DNA of 17,397 nucleotides, taken from contig DAIBBI010000018.1 in the NCBI GenBank assembly GCA_027442615.1, positions 1-17,397 on the forward strand. The letters run 5' to 3'. Below the pieces are notes generated by a model, which had not been told where the DNA came from, ran no database searches, and saw only the letters and a program-made list of their open reading frames with translations. The position numbers and the translations under genes are program-made. Source of the DNA: JAJZRV01 sp027442615. GTDB taxonomy: Bacteria > Pseudomonadota > Gammaproteobacteria > Burkholderiales > Ferrovaceae. Positions 13,713 to 17,397 of this stretch are shown one piece after another. How positions within the stretch are numbered: the stretch's first letter is position 1; the number at the start of each line of letters is the position of its first letter.

Positions 13713-15131
13713 ATGAAACACCCACGCCTGCTCGTGCTCATCGCAACGCTGGGGCTTGGTGCCTGTAGCGTCGGCCCCGATTTCACGGTACCCGATCCGC
13801 CCGCCACCAGAACCTACACTTCAGAAAAGGAAGTCCTGACCCCGGAGCGGCGCATTGCACTGGGACAGCACATTGAATCCGAGTGGGGCGGGCTGTTTGC
13901 CTCGACACCGCTCAGGGCCCTGATCCACCAGGCGGTGGCGGACAATCACGACATGGCGGCCGCCCGGGCCACTCTGGCGCAGGCCGAAGCCGCCGTCCAG
14001 GCCTACAGCGGCAGCCTGATGCCACAGGCTTCACTCAATGCGCTGGCTGGCCGTCAGAAATATGGCGTGGCCCTGTTCGGCCCCTCCAATTTCATGATCC
14101 CGCCCTTCACCTACTACGAGGTGGGTCCGTCCCTGAGCTGGACCGTGGATTTGTTCGGAGGGGGGCAACGCCGGGTGGAACGCCAGCAGGCACTGGCGGA
14201 GTATCAAGGCCACGAACTCGATGCCATGGTGGTGGTGCTGTCGGGCAACGTGGTGTCGCAGGCCGTGGCGCTGGCCGCAGTAAACGCAGAAATCACGGCC
14301 CTGCAGCGGGTGCTGGCGGCAGACGAAAAATCGCTGGCCCTGGTGCGGGCCTCCTTTGAAGCAGGGGCTGCAACGCGCATGGACATTCTGGCAGCAGAAA
14401 GCCGATTGATGGCAGATCGTGCACAGCTTCCACCGCTCAAACAGCGCGCCAGCCTGAGCTACCATACCCTCGCCGTACTGGTGGGCAAGGCTCCGGCCGA
14501 CTGGTCACCGCCCCAACTGTCTCTGGAACAACTGACGCTCCCCGAAAAACTTCCGGTGAGCCTGCCCTCCGAACTGGTGCGCAAACGCCCCGACATACTG
14601 GCGGCCGAAGCCAACCTGCATGCGGCCAGCGCCTCGGTGGGCGTTGCCACCGCCAACCTCTACCCCAGCCTGACCCTGAGCGCCGACATGCTGCAGGAAG
14701 CATTGATGCCTTCCCGTCTTTTTTATGGCGCCAGCAATGCCTGGGCCCTGGCAGGGGGCATCTCCGCACCGATCTTCAATGGCGGTCTGCTCGCGGCCGA
14801 AAAGCGGGGCGCGGAACAGGCCTATCAGGCGGCACTGGCCCAATATGAAGAGACGGTGGTGCGTGCGTTCAGCCAGGTGGCAGACGCGCTGACGGCGCTC
14901 TCCCATGACGCCGAAATGCTCGACACCCTGAATGCGGGGCTTGCCACGGCCAGCGCGTCGCTGGACCTTGCCCGGAAAAGCCATGATGCGGGGAGCGTTG
15001 GGGTGTTGCAGGTGGAAGCCGCACGTCGCGAATTGGCGCAGGCAGAACTGCATCTGGTGGAGGCCCAAAGCCAGCAGCTACTGGATGCCACCCAGCTGTT
15101 CGTGGCGTTGGGGGGATCGCCGAACGGCTAG
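13713..15131 (+). CDS. NodT/OprM-family outer-membrane efflux lipoprotein
   Basis: This TolC-like outer-membrane channel completes the EmrAB pump. It has 472 residues. The signal peptide ends in the lipobox L-G-A-C (Cys18), so the mature protein is probably N-acylated. Two repeated outer-membrane-efflux halves are visible (about 60-250 and 275-465), with a conserved V-R-K-R-P-D-I-L-A-A-E-A-N-L segment opening the second half. I chose ATG at 13713 because a GGAG site and the signal peptide begin there; upstream codons in this frame overlap emrB. The gene begins 4 nt after the emrB stop. Its TAG stop forms, with the stop of the convergent di-iron oxygenase gene, a shared palindromic CTAG (15128-15131). 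Confidence 0.94.
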   Translation: MKHPRLLVLIATLGLGACSVGPDFTVPDPPATRTYTSEKEVLTPERRIALGQHIESEWGGLFASTPLRALIHQAVADNHDMAAARATLAQAEAAVQAYSGSLMPQASLNALAGRQKYGVALFGPSNFMIPPFTYYEVGPSLSWTVDLFGGGQRRVERQQALAEYQGHELDAMVVVLSGNVVSQAVALAAVNAEITALQRVLAADEKSLALVRASFEAGAATRMDILAAESRLMADRAQLPPLKQRASLSYHTLAVLVGKAPADWSPPQLSLEQLTLPEKLPVSLPSELVRKRPDILAAEANLHAASASVGVATANLYPSLTLSADMLQEALMPSRLFYGASNAWALAGGISAPIFNGGLLAAEKRGAEQAYQAALAQYEETVVRAFSQVADALTALSHDAEMLDTLNAGLATASASLDLARKSHDAGSVGVLQVEAARRELAQAELHLVEAQSQQLLDATQLFVALGGSPNG

Positions 15132-16186
15132 GGGAGAGAAAAGGGGACAGACCCCTTTTTGGGGTCTGTCCCCTTTTCTCTCCCCTTTTCTTCCCCCGTT
15201 TCCATCGCCTTCTCCATCACTCGCCGAAACAGCGCCGGAAAATTGGCCAGCGTTCCCATGACTGCGTATCCGTAGGGCATCTGCGGCGCCTGCGGTGTTT
15301 GTGCCAGCGCATTGAGGTCCCTGCCGGGATGGATGTGGTGGTCGGCGTGACGACAATTGTTGAACGAAACGAGCGTCGTGATCCAGTTGCGACAATCCCA
15401 GGTGTGTTGGGGGCCGACCCTTTCAAAGCGGTCATTGATCTGTTCCCGATGCAAGGCCCAATGCTGGATGAAGGTAATCGAGGCATCCACGGTGTACATC
15501 ACGATGGTTTGCACCGTCAGAAATGCCACGCCTTTCCAGCCCGCCAGAAAAAACATCCCCAGATTGAGAAGACCGTAAAAGAAAATGGGGCCGAGCACTT
15601 CGGACCACAGGTTGCCGCGTGCACGGGCAATCTCCACCCCCAGGCGAAACTGCCTGATCATGTTGCGTCGGGAAAACGCGGCCAGGGTATCCGTGACGTG
15701 GGTGAACAGGCTGTCGCGCGGCGTACCCACCAGCACATGATGGCCTGCCCCATGCTCCTGCGTGTAGTGGCCGAAACACACCGTCGTGAAAAACCATTTG
15801 GCAAGGCGCCGGTCCCACGCCAGACGACTGTGCCCCAGCTCGTGCCCCAGGGCATTGCCCGAACCGCCGGCGGCATAGCCCGACCCCGCTGCGGCCAGAA
15901 GAACGAGCCCCCAGGAATAATGCTGGGACAGATAGGCCCCCACCAGACCCTGCAAGGTAATGCCCGCCAGGATGATGCGCAGGGCCCAGAAATTCCAGTA
16001 GGGAATGGGGCCCTGATAGTTCCCCGCGGCCAGCTCCAGCAGCGGCAGGCCGACCAGGCCGATGAAAAAGGGCCAGCCTGGATGGTCCAGGGCAAGGCAT
16101 AGTGCGGGAAGCCAGGCAAAACCGAGGGCCAGCAAGCCACCCAGAAATGCCTGCGGATGGGCAAGGGATGCACGGGATGATTCCAT
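15128..16186 (-). CDS. AlkB/XylM-like membrane non-haem di-iron oxygenase (fatty acid desaturase superfamily)
   Basis: This is a polytopic inner-membrane oxygenase of 352 residues. Histidine clusters that ligate the di-iron site are present: H-E-L-G-H (115-119), H140-Y-T-Q-E-H-G-A-G-H-H (to 150), Q-H-W-A-L-H-R (241-247) and R-H-A-D-H-H (279-284). The second and last match alkane/xylene monooxygenases, but the AlkB signature N-Y-x-E-H-Y-G-L is replaced by F-I-Q-H-W-A-L-H, so the substrate may not be an alkane. Several hydrophobic segments occupy 12-110 and 195-240. Residues ~334-352 are encoded by a palindromic repeat. ATG at 16186 lies 22 nt from the tRNA gene on the other strand. No rubredoxin partner gene is seen. 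Confidence 0.87.
   Translation of the reverse strand: MESSRASLAHPQAFLGGLLALGFAWLPALCLALDHPGWPFFIGLVGLPLLELAAGNYQGPIPYWNFWALRIILAGITLQGLVGAYLSQHYSWGLVLLAAAGSGYAAGGSGNALGHELGHSRLAWDRRLAKWFFTTVCFGHYTQEHGAGHHVLVGTPRDSLFTHVTDTLAAFSRRNMIRQFRLGVEIARARGNLWSEVLGPIFFYGLLNLGMFFLAGWKGVAFLTVQTIVMYTVDASITFIQHWALHREQINDRFERVGPQHTWDCRNWITTLVSFNNCRHADHHIHPGRDLNALAQTPQAPQMPYGYAVMGTLANFPALFRRVMEKAMETGEEKGREKGTDPKKGSVPFSLP
15131..15185. repeat. Palindromic GGGGACAGACC repeat, copy 6
   Basis: A perfect 25-bp stem: 15131-15155 pairs with 15161-15185 around a TTTTT loop. The core GGGGACAGACCCC is extended by GGGGAGAGAAAA, which no other copy shares. It lies between two convergent genes, beginning at the last base of the outer-membrane-factor stop and encoding the last 19 residues of the opposing gene. 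It could terminate transcription in either direction, although T-tracts are poor. Confidence 0.9.
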
Positions 16187-16191
16187 GCGCT

Positions 16192-16197
16192 TATAAT
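16192..16197 (+). promoter_or_regulatory. tRNA-Ala promoter -10
   Basis: A perfect TATAAT lies 12 nt before the mature tRNA 5' end. No convincing -35 is seen 17 nt upstream, which would fall inside the first codons of the divergent oxygenase gene (start 16186). The two transcription units therefore share or overlap control DNA. Confidence 0.6.
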
Positions 16198-16208
16198 ACC
16201 AAGACCGT

Positions 16209-16284
16209 GGGGGGTTAGCTCAGCTGGGAGAGCGTCTGGTTCGCAATCAGAAGGTCGGGAGTTCGATCCTCCTACCCTCCACCA
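16209..16284 (+). tRNA. tRNA-Ala (anticodon CGC)
   Basis: A 76-nt cloverleaf with encoded CCA. The acceptor stem GGGGGGT pairs with ACCCTCC, including the G3-U70 pair that identifies alanine tRNA. The D stem is GCTC/GAGC, the anticodon stem TCTGG/TCAGA with loop TTCGCAA (CGC, reading GCG), the variable loop AGGTC, and the T arm GGGAG-TTCGATC-CTCCT. All stems pair with only G-U wobbles, so the gene should be functional. Confidence 0.96.
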
Positions 16285-16291
16285 TTTCCCC

Positions 16292-16317
16292 AAGGCCAGA
16301 TTTTCTCTGGCCTTTTT
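16292..16317 (+). terminator. Intrinsic terminator of the tRNA gene
   Basis: AAGGCCAGA (16292-16300) pairs with TCTGGCCTT (16306-16314) around TTTTC, followed by a run of T. It lies 8 nt after the tRNA CCA end. Confidence 0.85.
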
Positions 16318-16775
16318 AACGTCCCGCGCAGGGTCAGTGCTGGCGGGGCTTCGGGGATGGTGCGAATTCAGATACCCTCCCAGTCACCCCGTTTTTGGCC
16401 ATCAGCAGAGCCGTTTCTGTCTCTATTCTCTGTTTGAGCGAGGGTCGTCCTTCGCATGGGGGCGAGGATTCATGCGGGTTTTGGGCCGGAGATTTGCACT
16501 GCATTTCGCCCACCGGTCGACAGTTTTTCAAACTTGGTCAGAACGTCATGGATTCAATCAACCGCTACTGGTTGTCCCAGTCGTCGGTCAGTTCCCGCCT
16601 CATGAAGAACCTACCCACTCGCGCACAGCTTCGTAGTCAAAACGTGCCCAAATAGGCGGGCGCTGGTTAAGGAACGTACAATTCCACCGTAATTCATAAG
16701 GGTAAAACGGTTGGGTGTTACGCCGTACTATTACCGTTCTGATTTTTTTGGGGGCATTAGCGGCTTCTGGCCGGG
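16318..16775. other. Gene-poor stretch downstream of the tRNA
   Basis: About 460 nt without a gene I can support. Open frames of 65-99 codons run on both strands (for example 16395-16655 plus and 16334-16531 minus) but have no recognised domain or credible ribosome site. GC content falls in the last 150 nt, with a T7 run at 16743-16749. The region may be decayed accessory DNA inserted after the tRNA gene. No duplicated tRNA 3' end (attachment site) is visible in the window. Confidence 0.5.
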
Positions 16776-17279
16776 GTGCTACCTAGTCTTTGCTCGGAAT
16801 CAATCAGGCCATTTGTGAAGATTCACGACTATATCGAACTGCTGCTTAGCAAGAAAAACAAGGCTGCCATGGTTGCGATCATTCCTGTCGCCGAGCGCCC
16901 AGTAGCGTCCGAGAGCGACATCAAGCAACTCATCGAAACTCTTAACGATCACTTCCGTGCCAACCGGCATCACAATGCGTTGGCCACTGCACTCGCCCTA
17001 GTGATGGCCAACGCAGACGAGACCATTGCTCGTTTGCGCCGTACTGGTACCCTGCGCGCGTCCCGCTACAACTTTCGGGCAGGCTGCGTGGTTCAGGTCG
17101 TTCAGGGAATTTACGAGGTCCGTCACCTGCTGAAGGTACGTCCGGACCGGATCGTCTATCTTGAGTCGGTCCTGGCACTATACAGTCTTGCGTCTGAGGT
17201 CCGCAGGCTGAGAGAGAGCATTCTCATGCGACTTCGCCTGCGCAAGAAGATGGCGCCGACGTCCCCCCGTTTTCAGTAG
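16776..17279 (+). CDS. Unrecognised helical protein, start uncertain, 3' end probably altered by IS
   Basis: I do not recognise this protein (up to 167 residues from GTG 16776). Other starts are GTG 16815 and ATG 16869; the ATG (MVAIIPVAERP) has a weak AAGG upstream. From ~45 on it is predominantly helical and Arg/Leu/Ala-rich (L-A-T-A-L-A-L-V-M-A-N-A-D-E-T-I, V-R-R-L-R-E-S-I-L-M-R-L-R-L-R-K-K). There is no signal peptide or clear membrane segment. Its stop overlaps, on the other strand, the stop of an IS3 transposase, so the last ~9 residues (M-A-P-T-S-P-R-F-Q) are probably encoded by the insertion sequence end and the original C-terminus may be lost. Codon use is less GC-rich than in the upstream operons, consistent with acquired DNA. 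Confidence 0.55.
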   Translation: MLPSLCSESIRPFVKIHDYIELLLSKKNKAAMVAIIPVAERPVASESDIKQLIETLNDHFRANRHHNALATALALVMANADETIARLRRTGTLRASRYNFRAGCVVQVVQGIYEVRHLLKVRPDRIVYLESVLALYSLASEVRRLRESILMRLRLRKKMAPTSPRFQ

Positions 17280-17397
17280 CACTCGGCTTTAGAGTCCGGG
17301 GTTAATTCTACAGACTTCATGGCCAAGGTATTGGCATAGGCCGATGGCGTCATGCCACCCAACGATTTCTTTGGCCGTTCCTCGTTGTATTCCCGAC
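17273..17397 (-). mobile_element. IS3-family transposase OrfB, C-terminal end (rest outside window)
   Basis: The minus strand reads an open frame from the window edge to TGA at 17275-17273. It translates to R-E-Y-N-E-E-R-P-K-K-S-L-G-G-M-T-P-S-A-Y-A-N and a short tail ending K-A-E-C-Y. The Y-N-x-x-R-P-x-x-S-L-G-G-x-T-P-x-x-Y pattern is the hallmark of the end of the IS3-family rve integrase domain. Only about 40 residues are visible, so the element continues to the right. Its terminal inverted repeat should lie just left of 17273, but I cannot place it without the other end. Confidence 0.82.

Noticed and set aside
1762..15185. CRISPR array or integron attC interpretation of the palindromes
   Set aside because: Copies are kilobases apart without regular spacers, no cas or integrase gene is present, and the arms are perfect palindromes without the attC R/L-box layout.
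15299..16102. 267-codon open frame opposite the di-iron oxygenase
   Set aside because: It has no recognisable domain, and the opposite strand has the conserved histidine clusters.
16209..16284. tRNA-Ala as a pseudogene or other isoacceptor
   Set aside because: All stems pair, G3-U70 and encoded CCA are present, and the anticodon CGC is unambiguous.
16334..16655. Short open frames on both strands after the tRNA terminator
   Set aside because: No ribosome site, domain or coding bias favours either strand; recorded only as a gene-poor stretch.

Overview
This 17.4 kb window looks like chromosomal DNA of a high-GC betaproteobacterium. A Thiobacillus, Sulfuricella or Rhodocyclaceae-like lineage is my inference from the gene set (tandem Hsp20s, DUF2934, a BCAM0308-type zinc protein, a FixL/FixJ pair, an ACR3 arsenic operon, an EmrAB pump with a NodT-type outer-membrane factor). 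No rRNA or single-copy marker fixes the taxon.

Layout. (1) 1-2130, minus strand: an arsenic operon, arsR > arsC > arsC > ACR3, with ACR3 cut by the window edge. (2) 2200-4077: a heat-shock module. Two tandem hsp20 genes (minus) diverge from a cbpA-type DnaJ co-chaperone (plus) across a spacer holding two back-to-back sigma-32-like promoters whose -35 elements form one palindrome. (3) 4199-6100, minus: a chemoreceptor with a C-terminal cytoplasmic sensor-like domain. (4) 6230-9202, minus: a BCAM0308-family zinc protein, a nitroreductase, a FixJ-type response regulator and a PAS histidine kinase. (5) 9337-10061, plus: a DUF2934 protein and a third Hsp20. Regions 4-5 resemble the low-oxygen/stress gene sets of other betaproteobacteria, and a shared TACGGA-type motif sits near -41 of two probable promoters. 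(6) 10167-15131: a LysR regulator divergent from an emrA-emrB-outer-membrane-factor efflux operon. (7) 15128-16186, minus: an AlkB/XylM-like membrane di-iron oxygenase. (8) 16209-16284: tRNA-Ala(CGC) with its own promoter and terminator. (9) 16318-17397: a gene-poor stretch, an unrecognised helical protein and the 3' end of an IS3-family transposase, i.e. a probable accessory boundary after the tRNA.

The most unusual signal is a family of palindromic repeats, core GGGGACAGACC(TC)...(GA)GGTCTGTCCCC, at six places (1762-1805, 2151-2197, 4091-4195, 5987-6062, 10091-10174, 15131-15185). Five abut or contain a stop codon and several could act as (bidirectional) terminators. They are read into proteins: they encode the C-terminal tails of ArsR, the LysR regulator and the di-iron oxygenase, and a ~25-residue in-frame insert near the N-terminus of the chemoreceptor. 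At the arsR/arsC junction the repeat appears to have replaced an ATG start by TTG. In three copies the flanks differ completely from copy to copy and yet pair perfectly within each copy, which simple core insertion does not explain. No transposase able to move them is visible here; a REP-like element mobilised in trans is the best guess.
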